Source of the DNA: Vibrio sp. UCD-FRSSP16_30
GTDB lineage: Bacteria; Pseudomonadota; Gammaproteobacteria; Enterobacterales; Vibrionaceae
DNA: 64,000 nt
Assembly (NCBI RefSeq): GCF_001676025.1
Contig: NZ_LZFW01000007.1
Location: 1-64,000 of the forward strand
Direction of reading: 5' to 3'
Of the stretch, positions 8,928 through 18,601 are shown one piece after another (position 1 is the first letter of the stretch; each line of letters opens with the position of its first letter). Made by a program: the position numbers and the translations under genes. Below the pieces are notes generated by a model. The model did not search any database, was not told the DNA's origin, and saw only the letters and a program-made list of their open reading frames with translations.

Positions 8928-9197
8928 GTTTTATTGTCGTGACCACTGTAAACCATCGATATTGAGCCAAGCACAGCGCAATCTTAGGTTCTATTCATAA
9001 GCAATGTGACATCAGGAGTGTAGTGGATTAACAGATTTGGCCACATAGCTAGAGTTTTTGCCATAAAGAAAAGTATGTCAGACACCTAGCTCTATACTAC
9101 TTAGAAAATCCAGCGTAAAACATAATGGGGCATAGATGAGTTTGGAGTGTTTCTAACTAATAAAAAATGCTTACCGAAAAATAGGGTTCATCAACGA

Positions 9198-9770
9198 TTA
9201 TCGAGTATAGGTAATCGTGATGCCGTTAAGATCACTTTTCCATACAGCAGAACGACTTTTATCGGCGCTTTGCCAGTATAAAGTTCGTGGTTTAGTGGCC
9301 GAATAGCGGTTGATCAGCAGCAAAACTTCTCGGTCTACAGAGGCGACAGATTGGTGCTTCATTTCTTGCTCTATATCTAAAGTGACCCCATCAATCAACA
9401 GTTTCTTTAACTTAAAACCATCTTGGCGTAGCCCAAGTTGCAAGTTATTAAAATTAACGAGTGAAAATTCACTACTGAGCAGTAATGTTGTCGGTGATGT
9501 AGATTTTGTAGAAGTTGCAGATGTGTCATGCTCAAAACTGATCGTGGCATATACCTGTGTGGCATGAATAGTGACTAAGTCACTGCAAAACAGAGGCTTA
9601 TCTAACTCTGAACACTCAAACCATGCATTTGATGATTGAAAGTCTTGTTCAAGCCAAGGACTGTATTGCGAAGAAATAAAGGAGTAATACCAATAAGGAT
9701 TAGCGGCGGCCGACACATACACCGACATCATAAGGCTACAAATTAACAGGATAAATTTTTTAACACTCAT
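9198..9770 (-). CDS. Hypothetical exported protein
   Basis: A 190-residue protein with a Sec signal peptide (MSVKKFILLICSLMMSVYVSAAA, cleavage after about residue 22). The mature part is rich in Ser, Thr and aromatic residues, with two cysteines near residues 52 and 62 that could form a disulphide. No family recognised. It is divergent from the alpha-amylase gene, and the 190-bp space between may hold promoters for both. Confidence 0.6.
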   Translation of the reverse strand: MSVKKFILLICSLMMSVYVSAAANPYWYYSFISSQYSPWLEQDFQSSNAWFECSELDKPLFCSDLVTIHATQVYATISFEHDTSATSTKSTSPTTLLLSSEFSLVNFNNLQLGLRQDGFKLKKLLIDGVTLDIEQEMKHQSVASVDREVLLLINRYSATKPRTLYWQSADKSRSAVWKSDLNGITITYTR

Positions 9771-9960
9771 GTATATGAACTTGATTTCATGGCTGTTTTA
9801 CTAATATAGCAAAATAAAAACATCAATTTATACCTTTGCGCTTGCGCAGTTAATGATCTGTATTACAAATTCCTTACAGGAGGTTTGAGCTCCTCTCTTA
9901 GCTTCGTCATTCTAGCAACATATTATTATAAGAATGATTTGAAACGGAGCATCAATAACA

Positions 9961-12027
9961 ATGAAAAAAAGCCTTACTTATTGCGCTATATTGTCGGCCA
10001 TCACTTTAACCAGTCCTCTTCTTTACGCCGAACCAAATATATCGATTGCCACTAGCACCACTGCGCGAGACTTTCCGCTCAATGCTAATGAGCCTTTAAT
10101 TGTGACACTCAATAAAAACAAATATGTTTTCAAGGTTGCAGGACTTGAGGGAAATTGTACTGCGCCAGAATCACAGAGAGTTCGCTTTAACACGCCACTT
10201 GGCTTGAATTGTCAAAGCGATACTGAACTGCCATTTAATATTCGTTTTTCTGGCGATTACGCCATTAGTTACGATGAGCAAGCACAAACGTTATCAGTAA
10301 AGCGCCAGCCCACCACATCAAAGACTCAACAGTTTGTCAGACCACTACCAAAAGTAGGCTGTGAAACGTATACCGATATGCCTGCTGTCATTAAGGTCGC
10401 TGACACTTTTGCTGACGGTACGCAATTAAAAGAAGCCTTTAGTGGGCAAACGGCCACGGTCAGTAATGGCACGGTCACCTTTAATCCAACCCGCAGCACT
10501 GGCGGAGTTATGTTGATTGAAAAGGTCGCTGCCAATAAAAAAATCGACCAACCTTTAGATTGGCGAAATGCCAACATCTACTTTGTGATGGTCGATCGCT
10601 TTAATAATGGCGATAACAGCAACGATCACAGTTATGGTCGTAAAAGCGATGGGCAACAAGAAATTGGTACTTTTCATGGTGGCGACCTCAAGGGTGTGAT
10701 TGAGAAACTAGATTACATTCAATCGCTTGGCACTGACGCTATTTGGCTTTCACCTATTGTTGAGCAAGTGCACGGGTTTGTCGGAGGTGGCGACAAAGGA
10801 TCATTTCCTTTCTATGCCTATCATGGATATTGGTCTAGAGATTTCACTAAAATCGACCACAATTTTGGGGATGATAACGATCTCAAAACCTTAGTCGAAG
10901 AAGCTCACAAACGTGGCATCAAAGTGATGCTAGATGCGGTAATTAATCATCCAGGTTACGCTACGTTAGCCGATATTCAATTTGATGATATTGCGGTTCT
11001 TACCCCAGAAGCAAAAGGCAAAGATCTGACGCAGTGGAAACCAAAGCCAGGTAATAACTGGCACTCTTCCCATGAATTAATTGATTATAAAAGCCCTAAC
11101 TGGTCAACATGGTGGGGAGCTGACTGGGTGCGTAGCGGTCTACCTGGGTATGACAAACCGGGAAGTGGCGCTAAAACACTAACATTGGCTGGGCTTCCTG
11201 ATTTTAAAACAGAATCCGACAAGTTTGTGACCCCTCCACAATGGCTGTTAGATAACCCTGGCACTCACGTCATCGCGCAAAAAGACTATCGAGTGGCTGA
11301 TTACTTAGTTGAATGGCAAACCGATTGGGTGAAACGTTTTGGCATTGATGCCTTTCGCGTTGACACGGTTAAGCATGTTGAAGGTGAGGTTTGGCTAGAT
11401 CTTAAAGCGCAAGCCAGTAAAAAACTGGCCCAATGGCAAAAAGACAACGATCGCCCGCAAGAACCCTTTTGGATGATGGGTGAAGTATGGGCTCACTCAG
11501 CTTATCGTTCGCCGTATGCCGATGAAGGCTTTGATGCATTGATTAACTTCGATATGCAAAAGCAACTGGATAGAGGCGCAGTGTGTTTGTCCGATATGCG
11601 TAATACCTATACAAACTACGCTAAAGAAATTCAAGAAAATCCAGGCTATACACCGGTAAGTTACATGTCTTCTCACGACACGGAGCTGTTCTTCGCACGC
11701 TTTAAGTCATTTGAAATGCAACGAAATGCCGCTAATGCGCTATTGCTCTCTCCTGGAGCCATTCAAATTTACTATGGTGACGAAGTCGCAAGAGACATTG
11801 GGCCGTATGCTGACGACTTCCACCAAGGCACTCGCTCTGACATGCCATGGGCGCTAAACGAGCAAAGAGAAGCCCTACTCAATCACTGGCAAACCCTTGG
11901 TCAGTTTCGTCAAAGGCACCCTGCTATCGGCGGTGGTATCCATACTGACTTAACGCAAGCTCGAGGCTATGCTTTCTCTAGAACCTTAAATGATGACTCG
12001 GTGATTGTGTATTACTCGGGTAAATAA
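9961..12027 (+). CDS. Exported alpha-amylase, MalS-like (GH13)
   Basis: A 688-residue GH13 alpha-amylase that hydrolyses internal alpha-1,4 bonds of starch or maltodextrin. It has a signal peptide (cleavage near LLYA-EPN, residue 23), an N-terminal beta-sandwich-like region of about 180 residues, and the (beta/alpha)8 barrel starting at NIYFVMVDRFNNGD. The four conserved regions are present: DAVINH (about 325), FRVDTVKH with nucleophile Asp468, MMGEVW with acid/base Glu508, and MSSHDTEL with Asp573. The length matches periplasmic MalS (about 676). The enzyme is likely periplasmic or released. It stands alone. Confidence 0.9.
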   Translation: MKKSLTYCAILSAITLTSPLLYAEPNISIATSTTARDFPLNANEPLIVTLNKNKYVFKVAGLEGNCTAPESQRVRFNTPLGLNCQSDTELPFNIRFSGDYAISYDEQAQTLSVKRQPTTSKTQQFVRPLPKVGCETYTDMPAVIKVADTFADGTQLKEAFSGQTATVSNGTVTFNPTRSTGGVMLIEKVAANKKIDQPLDWRNANIYFVMVDRFNNGDNSNDHSYGRKSDGQQEIGTFHGGDLKGVIEKLDYIQSLGTDAIWLSPIVEQVHGFVGGGDKGSFPFYAYHGYWSRDFTKIDHNFGDDNDLKTLVEEAHKRGIKVMLDAVINHPGYATLADIQFDDIAVLTPEAKGKDLTQWKPKPGNNWHSSHELIDYKSPNWSTWWGADWVRSGLPGYDKPGSGAKTLTLAGLPDFKTESDKFVTPPQWLLDNPGTHVIAQKDYRVADYLVEWQTDWVKRFGIDAFRVDTVKHVEGEVWLDLKAQASKKLAQWQKDNDRPQEPFWMMGEVWAHSAYRSPYADEGFDALINFDMQKQLDRGAVCLSDMRNTYTNYAKEIQENPGYTPVSYMSSHDTELFFARFKSFEMQRNAANALLLSPGAIQIYYGDEVARDIGPYADDFHQGTRSDMPWALNEQREALLNHWQTLGQFRQRHPAIGGGIHTDLTQARGYAFSRTLNDDSVIVYYSGK

Positions 12028-12251
12028 CTAATATTTATACCCATCACGTCTATTTAGCCCTGCTCTACCTGCAGGGCTATCAGGTACTTTCCAAATAACA
12101 CTCTACTTTCAAATGGCAGTCTATTTTGTCAATGACGCCCCATTGTTACTGGTAGCCACCCTTTCATTTTTCATTCTTTTACTCTTTCTCTTGGCACACT
12201 TCAATTTAAAAAATACGCATCGGCTATTTTTTGAAATTGGTTCAGCAAACA

Positions 12252-12310
12252 TTATCTAAATGATAACTATTTGCATTATTGACAATTGATTGCTGTTGTC
12301 TTTATGACAA
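12252..12310. promoter_or_regulatory. Two dyads upstream of the sigma-54 promoter (activator-site candidates)
   Basis: Two inverted repeats share the plan TTxTC-N5-GAxAA: TTATC-TAAAT-GATAA at 12252-12266 and TTGTC-TTTAT-GACAA at 12296-12310, centres 44 bp apart. They lie 80-135 bp before the predicted transcription start, where enhancer-binding proteins sit. The second contains GT-N7-AC, the core given for the nitric-oxide regulator NorR. The NorR link is inference. Confidence 0.45.
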
Positions 12311-12360
12311 TCAAATAAGTCCGCCAATCATAACCAATTGAATATATTGGTTTTATTTTT

Positions 12361-12377
12361 TTGGCACGCCATTTGCT
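12361..12377 (+). promoter_or_regulatory. Sigma-54 (RpoN) promoter
   Basis: TTGGCACGCCATTTGCT matches the -24/-12 consensus YTGGCACGrNNNTTGCW at every fixed base except the r position. The GG and GC dinucleotides have the required spacing. Transcription should begin near 12388, 35 bases before the ATG of the next gene. It is followed by a small dyad, TGCTAT-GTAT-ATAGCA (12373-12388). Confidence 0.8.
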
Positions 12378-12422
12378 ATGTATATAGCATCAACCAGACA
12401 ATCAATTAGACAAGAGAACCTT

Positions 12423-12650
12423 ATGTATCAGATGTTTCTAGAAAATAAAACCGACGAGGCTTTTATTGAAGAACTGCACTGCCATTCAGCTCACTGTGTC
12501 TTAAATGATCGCAAATCACTGCTTAGTTCATTTGTTTGCAGCGCAGTACATCGCTTTCACTCTGTCTTGTCTAAATCATTAAGTAGCATGCAGGTTAAAC
12601 CCGGTCATGTTGCACAACACTTTACATCTATCACACAAAACCATGTGTAG
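12423..12650 (+). CDS. Small hypothetical protein behind sigma-54 promoter
   Basis: A 75-residue protein beginning MYQMFLENKTDEAF. It has a His/Cys-rich stretch, LHCHSAHC (about residues 18-25), which could bind a metal or haem, and a further Cys near residue 40. No family recognised. An in-frame ATG at 12378 lies within the promoter and before the predicted transcript start, so I chose 12423, which follows AGAGAACCTT. It is nine bases from the next gene and clearly co-transcribed with it. Confidence 0.65.
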   Translation: MYQMFLENKTDEAFIEELHCHSAHCVLNDRKSLLSSFVCSAVHRFHSVLSKSLSSMQVKPGHVAQHFTSITQNHV

Positions 12651-12659
12651 GAGAAAAAA

Positions 12660-12998
12660 ATGAGCCATTTAAGAATCCCAAAAAACTGGACTGTACAACG
12701 TTCTACTCCTTTCTTTACTAAAAACAGCGTGCCACCTGCATTGTTGACTCATCACAACACAGCAGCAGATGTATTTGGACAGCTTTGCGTAATGGAAGGC
12801 ACAGTAACTTACTACGGCTTTGCTGATGGTGATGCGACTGAACCAGAAGTTTGTGTTGTGATCAATGCAGGTCAATTTGCAACAAGTCCTCCGCAATACT
12901 GGCACCGCATTGAAATGTCAGATGATGCGCAGTTCAACATCAACTTCTGGTCTGATGCAGACAAGCGAAACCAACAGATGTTTAGCGCTAAGAAATAA
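12660..12998 (+). CDS. DUF1971 protein (TehB N-terminal-like cupin)
   Basis: A 112-residue protein of the DUF1971 family, the small cupin-like domain also fused to the N-terminus of some TehB tellurite-resistance methyltransferases. Typical segments: RIPKNWTVQRSTPFF at the start, LLTHHNTAADVFGQL, and the SPPQYWHRIEMSDD motif near residue 80. The ribosome binding site TAGGAGAAAAAAATG is strong. DUF1971 genes are often near nitrosative- or oxidative-stress genes, which fits a sigma-54/NorR-type promoter, but no function is shown. A short inverted repeat (13022-13051, ATACCCAGCC...GGCTGGGTAT) downstream ends the unit. Confidence 0.8.
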   Translation: MSHLRIPKNWTVQRSTPFFTKNSVPPALLTHHNTAADVFGQLCVMEGTVTYYGFADGDATEPEVCVVINAGQFATSPPQYWHRIEMSDDAQFNINFWSDADKRNQQMFSAKK

Positions 12999-13021
12999 AC
13001 TGATTAAGTTCAGACAAAAAA

Positions 13022-13051
13022 ATACCCAGCCAAATGGCTGGGTATTTTCAT
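13022..13051. terminator. Bidirectional terminator between DUF1971 gene and purine permease
   Basis: AATACCCAGCC-AAAT-GGCTGGGTATTTTC forms a perfect hairpin with A-rich and T-rich sides. It lies between two convergent genes. Confidence 0.8.
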
Positions 13052-13070
13052 ATAAAGAAATCGCTTTAGG

Positions 13071-14456
13071 TTAGATTGCCCAACCACCAGCATAGAAAAC
13101 AACAAGCATGATGGTAATTAATACCACACCAAAGTTAAGTTTTTTCCACTCGCCAGCAAAGATACGTCCCACTACAAGACACATAAAGCCAAGCATAATA
13201 CCCGTTACGATGTTACCGGTTAGTACGATAAATACCGCACAAACTAGTCCAGATAATGCATCAACAGAATCGTCAAAGTTAAGCTTACGAACGTTACCTA
13301 GCATAAGCAGACCAACATACATCAATGCTGGCGCAGTTGCGTAACCCGGTACTAAGTAGCTAATTGGTGCGACAAATAGCATGAATAAGAACAATACGCC
13401 AACAACCACCGCTGTTAGACCTGTTTTACCGCCCGCTGCTGTGCCCGCCGCAGATTCGATATAAACAGCTGCTGGTGCGCCGCCGACTGCGCCAGAAACA
13501 ATGCTAGACACTGAATCTGATGTTAGCGCTTTGCCACCGTCAATAATGTTACCGTCTTTATCAAGCAAGTTTGCTTGACCTGCTACCGCGCGAATGGTGC
13601 CCGTTGCATCAAAAATTGCGGTCATTACTAGCGCAAGAACACTTGGCAATACAAGAGGGTTAAGTGCGCCCATGATATCCATAGTGCCAATCAAAGAGTT
13701 TTCGCCACCAAAACTTGGTAAAGCAAAGAAGCCTTGAAACTTAACTGAAGGATCAAAGATAAGGCCGATGATAGAGATCGCCACGATCACAATCAAAATA
13801 CCACCCGGTACTCGGCGTTTTTCTAGACCAAAAATTGCCGCCAAACCAAGAACAGACATGATCACTGGGAAAGAAGTAAATTCACCTAACGTTACAGGAA
13901 GACCTTCAAACGGGTTTTTAATGACAAGGCCAACACCGCTTGCCGCGATAAGAAGAAGGAATAAACCAATACCGATACCTGTACCGTGTGCGATACCTTC
14001 AGGTAGGTTAGTTAAAATCCATTGGCGAATGCCCGTTACTGTAATAGCAGTAAACACCACGCCCATTAAGAAGACTGCGCCCAGAGCAACAGGAATTGAA
14101 ACGCCCTGCCCTAGAACCAAACTAAATGCAGTAAATGCGGTTAACGAAATGGCACAACCAATCGCCATCGGCAAGTTTGCCCAAAGACCCATTAGTAGTG
14201 AACCAAATGCAGCAATTAGACAGGTTGCAATAAAGACAGAACCTTGGTCAAAACCTGCCGCACCCAACATGTTTGGTACCACAATGACCGAGTACACCAT
14301 TGCTAAGAAGGTAGTAAAGCCCGCTAATACTTCACGACGAACATTACTTCCGCGCTGTGAAATTAAAAAGAACTTATCAAGCCAACCACCTGAGGCAGGT
14401 GCACCATTATTGTTCAGTCCCGATTCTTGGGGCTGAGTTGATGTATTCTCAGACAT
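13071..14456 (-). CDS. NCS2-family purine (hypoxanthine/adenine/guanine) permease
   Basis: A 461-residue inner-membrane proton symporter of the AzgA-like branch of nucleobase-cation symporter family 2 (GhxP/AdeP type). About 12-14 hydrophobic helices are visible. Signature stretches include [19 protein letters not shown] near residue 90, [17 protein letters not shown], the [14 protein letters not shown] loop and the [24 protein letters not shown] motif. It imports purine bases for salvage. The gene is divergent from tnaC-tnaA. Its leader reaches toward the 7-bp tandem repeat at 14657. Substrate preference cannot be read from sequence. Confidence 0.88.
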   Translation of the reverse strand: MSENTSTQPQESGLNNNGAPASGGWLDKFFLISQRGSNVRREVLAGFTTFLAMVYSVIVVPNMLGAAGFDQGSVFIATCLIAAFGSLLMGLWANLPMAIGCAISLTAFTAFSLVLGQGVSIPVALGAVFLMGVVFTAITVTGIRQWILTNLPEGIAHGTGIGIGLFLLLIAASGVGLVIKNPFEGLPVTLGEFTSFPVIMSVLGLAAIFGLEKRRVPGGILIVIVAISIIGLIFDPSVKFQGFFALPSFGGENSLIGTMDIMGALNPLVLPSVLALVMTAIFDATGTIRAVAGQANLLDKDGNIIDGGKALTSDSVSSIVSGAVGGAPAAVYIESAAGTAAGGKTGLTAVVVGVLFLFMLFVAPISYLVPGYATAPALMYVGLLMLGNVRKLNFDDSVDALSGLVCAVFIVLTGNIVTGIMLGFMCLVVGRIFAGEWKKLNFGVVLITIMLVVFYAGGWAI

Positions 14457-14656
14457 GTTATTTCCTTCGTTCTGGTCGAAAAAGTACTTGCTGTAAGTGC
14501 CCTTTCGTAAAATGTAAGTAAAAATTTCAGTGGCGAGAAAATACAGGTAAACGTTTGCGTGTGCAATAGATAAAGCTCTAGGATTCAGATTTGGAAGAAA
14601 AAACTACAGAAGTATAGGTTTGGAAGCATGCTTCACTGTTAAAAAGTGTGGGGGGC

Positions 14657-14705
14657 TGGTCCTTGGTCCTTGGTCCTTGGTCCTTGGTCCTTGGTCCTTG
14701 GTCCT
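14657..14705. repeat. Tandem repeat, seven copies of TGGTCCT
   Basis: Seven perfect head-to-tail copies of a 7-base unit lie between the purine permease start (14456) and the tna control region. A run of six G precedes it. It is not in a coding frame that I support. Confidence 0.95.
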
Positions 14706-14730
14706 GCATGATATGAGTCACTAGAATTAT

Positions 14731-14748
14731 TAGTGATAACGATCACTT
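14731..14748. promoter_or_regulatory. CRP-like site upstream of tna operon
   Basis: AGTGAT-AACG-ATCACT is a perfect palindrome containing the GTGA-N6-TCAC core of cAMP-CRP sites. Tryptophanase operons are catabolite-controlled, so this site fits, though it lies about 175 bases before the leader start, further than in E. coli. Confidence 0.5.
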
Positions 14749-14922
14749 AATATTATCAAAATCTGGCTATATATTACCTATTTTATCCTTAGCAATTATA
14801 TATGTGATCTCGATTTGTCTATTCGTCACAATTATAATTAACTTGTATTTTATTAATTAATTATTTGCCTTATTATTCCTGACATCAAGTTATACATTGC
14901 AAAATAAAACGGAGACATCAAA

Positions 14923-15021
14923 ATGTCTATGTATCTAAAATCGCAATTTAAAGGAGAGCTGATCATGTTGGCTTGGTATAATATCGATCATCAACTGTCG
15001 TTTCACCTTTCATCAGAATAA
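14923..15021 (+). CDS. tnaC: TnaC-like tryptophanase leader peptide
   Basis: A 32-codon frame (ATG at 14923 after CGGAGACATCAAA; a second in-frame ATG at 14965 after AAAGGAGAGCTGATC gives 18 codons). It contains AWYNIDHQLSFH, which aligns with the WFNIDNKIVDH core of E. coli TnaC. The essential Trp and Asp are kept, but the Phe after Trp is Tyr, and the position of the stalling Pro24 is Ser, with two more codons before the stop. TnaC stalls the ribosome in the presence of free tryptophan and blocks Rho, letting tnaA be transcribed. About 350 bases separate it from tnaA, room for Rho loading. Confidence 0.7.
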   Translation: MSMYLKSQFKGELIMLAWYNIDHQLSFHLSSE

Positions 15022-15334
15022 GCCTTCAACTACTTGTCATTCGATCTATCTCGATAATGACTAAACCACTGTACAGCCAAGCGTAACAGGCAAAGACAAC
15101 CTCTTTATTTACAATGGCTTATGGTCTTTTATTTATTATCTACAAACTTAGTTTAATCCTTAAGTTCTTTTATGCAGTCTTATTGCTTTATTCTATTTAG
15201 ATATACCGAATGACATCATCAATTAAATATAAAATTAAAATAACTTATTAATCTCTCTAGATAATAAGCATGTATATTTACGCTTTAAATAAATAAAACA
15301 ATAAGCGTATTTAAATAAAACTAATTATAAAAGT

Positions 15335-15349
15335 GGTGTTTTAAACACC
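15335..15349. other. Hairpin next to the tnaA ribosome binding site
   Basis: GGTGTTTTAAACACC is a perfect palindrome 21 bases before the tnaA start. It may affect translation or mark the end of the attenuation region. The rest of 15022-15369 is very AT-rich without other signals. Confidence 0.35.
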
Positions 15350-15369
15350 CGAAATCTAAAGGTAATATT

Positions 15370-16836
15370 ATGGAAAACTTCAAGCACCTACCAGAACCAT
15401 TCCGCATCCGTGTTATTGAGCCAGTAAAACGTACCACTCGTGAGTATCGTGAAGAAGCAATCATTAAGTCTGGTATGAACCCATTCTTGCTAGACAGCGA
15501 CGATGTGTTTATTGATCTACTAACAGATAGTGGTACTGGTGCAATTACACAAAAAATGCAAGCAGCAATGCTTATGGGTGATGAAGCATACAGTGGCAGC
15601 CGTAGCTACTACGCACTCTCTAATGCAGTAAAAGACATCTTTGGTTATAACCACACCATTCCAACTCACCAAGGACGTGGCGCAGAGCAAATTTACATTC
15701 CGGTTCTCATTAAGAAGCGTGAGCTAGAAAAAGGCCTGGACCGCACTAAGATGGTTGCCCTATCTAACTACTTCTTTGATACCACGCAGGGTCACACTCA
15801 AGTGAACTGTTGTGTAGCGAAAAACGTTTACACAGAAGAAGCATTTGATACCTCTGTAAATGCAGACTTTAAAGGCAACTTCGACCTAGTAAAACTAGAA
15901 GAAGCTATTTTAGAAGCTGACCCTAAAAACGTTCCTTACATTGTTAGCACCATCACTTGTAACTCTGCCGGTGGCCAACCAGTTTCTATCGCTAACTTAA
16001 AAGCGGTTTATGAAATGGCGCAGAAGTACGATATCCCAGTTGTTATGGATTCGGCTCGTTACGCTGAAAATGCTTACTTTATTCAGCAACGTGAAGAAGG
16101 ATACAAAGACTGGTCTATTATCGACATCACTCGTGAAACCTATAAGTACGCTGATGCACTAGCAATGTCTGCTAAAAAAGATGCAATGGTACAAATGGGC
16201 GGCCTATTGTGCTTCAAAGATGACTCAATGCTAGATTCTTACACTGAGTGTCGCACGCTTTGTGTTGTTCAAGAAGGTTTCCCAACTTACGGCGGCCTAG
16301 AAGGCGGCGCAATGGAACGTCTTGCGGTTGGTCTTTACGATGGCATGCGCCAAGAGTGGCTTGCTTACCGTATTGGTCAGGTTCAATACTTAGTAGATGG
16401 CCTAGAGAAGATTGGCGTTATCTGTCAGCAAGCCGGTGGCCACGCAGCCTTTGTTGATGCAGGCAAACTGCTTCCACACATTCCTGCAGGTCAATTCCCT
16501 GCGCACGCACTAGCATGTGAGCTATATAAAGTGGCGGGTATCCGCGCTGTAGAAATCGGTTCACTACTTCTAGGTCGCGACCCTGCAACTGGCGAGCAGC
16601 ATGTTTGTCCGGCAGAGTTACTTCGCTTAACCATTCCTCGTGCAACCTACACACAAACGCACATGGACTTCGTTATCGAAGCCTTCCAAAAAGTAAAAGA
16701 AAATGCCGCTAATGTGAAAGGACTTGAGTTCACATACGAGCCTCAAGTATTACGCCACTTCACAGCGCGACTAAAAGAAATCGAGCCTGCGCAAGTTGAA
16801 GTTCAAACACAAGAGAGAGTATTAGAACCAGCATAA
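15370..16836 (+). CDS. tnaA: Tryptophanase
   Basis: A 488-residue PLP enzyme that splits tryptophan into indole, pyruvate and ammonia. The start [22 protein letters not shown] is typical. The PLP lysine lies in SAKKDAM at residue 270, exactly the E. coli number. [37 protein letters not shown] and [19 protein letters not shown] are family hallmarks. It is cytosolic and tetrameric. Induction should be by tryptophan via the TnaC leader and by CRP. It is separated from tnaB by a hairpin terminator. Confidence 0.98.
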   Translation: MENFKHLPEPFRIRVIEPVKRTTREYREEAIIKSGMNPFLLDSDDVFIDLLTDSGTGAITQKMQAAMLMGDEAYSGSRSYYALSNAVKDIFGYNHTIPTHQGRGAEQIYIPVLIKKRELEKGLDRTKMVALSNYFFDTTQGHTQVNCCVAKNVYTEEAFDTSVNADFKGNFDLVKLEEAILEADPKNVPYIVSTITCNSAGGQPVSIANLKAVYEMAQKYDIPVVMDSARYAENAYFIQQREEGYKDWSIIDITRETYKYADALAMSAKKDAMVQMGGLLCFKDDSMLDSYTECRTLCVVQEGFPTYGGLEGGAMERLAVGLYDGMRQEWLAYRIGQVQYLVDGLEKIGVICQQAGGHAAFVDAGKLLPHIPAGQFPAHALACELYKVAGIRAVEIGSLLLGRDPATGEQHVCPAELLRLTIPRATYTQTHMDFVIEAFQKVKENAANVKGLEFTYEPQVLRHFTARLKEIEPAQVEVQTQERVLEPA

Positions 16837-16849
16837 TTTACTGATAAAC

Positions 16850-16871
16850 AAGGCCTCTTTTGAGGCCTTTT
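16850..16871 (+). terminator. Terminator/attenuator between tnaA and tnaB
   Basis: AAGGCCTC-TTTT-GAGGCCTTTT is a compact hairpin with a T tail, 13 bases after the tnaA stop. It may reduce rather than block read-through into tnaB. Confidence 0.75.
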
Positions 16872-16951
16872 ATATTTCCAGCCCAAAACCAACAAAAAAA
16901 TAAAATAGGTTTGGGTATTAGATTCTAATAACGTGAAACAAGGTATTATCT

Positions 16952-18205
16952 ATGGAACAAACTATTGAGTTAGCACCCGAACGTGGTGCTAAAGACAAAA
17001 GCCCATCCTTAATTGGCGGTGCTTGTATTATCGCAAGTGTCTGTGTTGGCGCCGGAATGCTGGGATTACCTAGCGCAGGCGCAGGCGCATGGACAATGTG
17101 GTCAATTATTGCCATTTCTTTAACTATGGTGGTCATGACTATCTCAGGTTGGATGCTTCTAGAAGCGTACAAAACCTACGATCTAAAAGCCTCTTTTAAT
17201 ACAGTAACCAAAGACATACTTGGTGAGAAAGTAAATTTCTTCAACAACTTAACGGTTTATTTTGTTGGCGGTATTTTACTTTATGCATACACCACATCTT
17301 CAGGTTTGATCCTGCAAGGTATGCTCGGTGTTAGCAGTCAGATTTCTTCTATACTATTTGTTTTAGTGTTCTCCATTTTCGTCTGGCATTCTACTCGCGC
17401 GGTTGATCGCATCTCGGTTGTTCTTATCACATTTATGATTCTTAGCTTCGTATTTGGTGTATCAGGACTGGCCTTTAATGTTGATTTCGCCATTTTAACC
17501 GATTCGATTAATACTAATGCGACTTACACACCGTATGTATTAGCGATGCTGCCAGTTGCTTTAACCTCTTTTGGTTACCACCACTCAGTAAGTTCAATGC
17601 GCGCTTACTACGGTAATGAACACAAAGCTAGCCGCGCTATTTTACTTGGCACTGGCATTGCTTTAGGGCTTTACTTCTTATGGCTATTTAGCATCTTTGG
17701 TAACCTGCCAAGAGAGCAGTTTATTCCTGTCATTGAACAAGGCGGAAACATTGATGCCCTATTAGGTGCATTAAGTACCGTGATTGAATCAGACAAAGTA
17801 GCCAGCGCAATTAACACCTTCTCTATGGCCGCTATCTTGTCATCATTCATTGGTGTTGGCTTGGGTGTGTTTGATTATCTTGCTGATTTATTTAAGTTTG
17901 AAGACACCAAACAGGGCCGTACTAAAACTTGGGCAATCACCTTCTTACCGCCTCTTGCTCTGTCTTTACTGTTCCCATTTGGCTTTGTTATTGCCATTGG
18001 TTACGCAGGCGCAGCAGCAACGGTATGGACATGTATTATCCCTGCACTACTTGTTTATAAAGCACGTCAAGCACATAAAGGCGAAGAGTCCTTTAAAGCT
18101 CCAGGCGGTAACGCGATGGTATTTGGCGTAATTACTTTTGGTGTCCTAACGGCAATCTTCCACTTAATGTCGATGGTGGGTCTACTGCCTAGTTTTGTGG
18201 GGTAA
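16952..18205 (+). CDS. tnaB: Tryptophan/tyrosine permease, TnaB-like
   Basis: A 417-residue inner-membrane permease of the aromatic amino acid family (TnaB/Mtr/TyrP, HAAAP). It has about 11 hydrophobic helices. The first begins LIGGACIIASVCVGAGMLGLPSAGAG, the family's typical motif, and LTSFGYHHSVSSMRAYYG is the conserved middle loop. As the gene after tnaA it should import tryptophan for degradation. Its start is ATG at 16952. Confidence 0.93.
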   Translation: MEQTIELAPERGAKDKSPSLIGGACIIASVCVGAGMLGLPSAGAGAWTMWSIIAISLTMVVMTISGWMLLEAYKTYDLKASFNTVTKDILGEKVNFFNNLTVYFVGGILLYAYTTSSGLILQGMLGVSSQISSILFVLVFSIFVWHSTRAVDRISVVLITFMILSFVFGVSGLAFNVDFAILTDSINTNATYTPYVLAMLPVALTSFGYHHSVSSMRAYYGNEHKASRAILLGTGIALGLYFLWLFSIFGNLPREQFIPVIEQGGNIDALLGALSTVIESDKVASAINTFSMAAILSSFIGVGLGVFDYLADLFKFEDTKQGRTKTWAITFLPPLALSLLFPFGFVIAIGYAGAAATVWTCIIPALLVYKARQAHKGEESFKAPGGNAMVFGVITFGVLTAIFHLMSMVGLLPSFVG

Positions 18206-18259
18206 GGAAATCTAAACCCTAGAATAAAAAATAGAGTGAATGCGCTCAGATTACTAACA

Positions 18260-18290
18260 AACCCCGCTTTTTAGTGGGGTTCTTTTTTTT
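18260..18290 (+). terminator. Terminator of the tna operon
   Basis: AACCCCGCTTTTTAGTGGGGTT followed by CTTTTTTTT. The same sequence recurs at 20414-20442. The remaining 18291-18601 stretch is AT-rich and carries short TCACTT repeats just before the chitinase gene but no clear promoter. Confidence 0.85.
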
Positions 18291-18601
18291 AATAAGCGAC
18301 CGTCAGAAAGCGCTTGAAATTTATATTAATGATTTTCATTTTCTGCAAATTCGTTCCTCAATATTTACGTCTATTTGTATCACCTAATCAATACCGCTTA
18401 ATCAATCAATTTAATTATAAAAACACCTTCTCAGATCACAATTATAGGATGTGACTATTTGCATATTCTCATCCTCACATAGACTAGTCGAAAAATATAA
18501 CTAACTGATTTAAATGCAAAAATTAACTACAGTCACTTTGGTAGCTTTAGTCGATTTAAGAGTTTTAATCACTTCAATCACTTTAATAACAGGGTGTTAT
18601 T

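Noticed and set aside
12378-12422. Upstream ATG extending the 75-aa protein
   Set aside because: It lies within the sigma-54 promoter and before the predicted transcript start.
13768-14436. Long open frame opposite the purine permease
   Set aside because: Composition is Pro/Ile/Lys-rich nonsense antisense to a clear transporter gene; it has no ribosome binding site.
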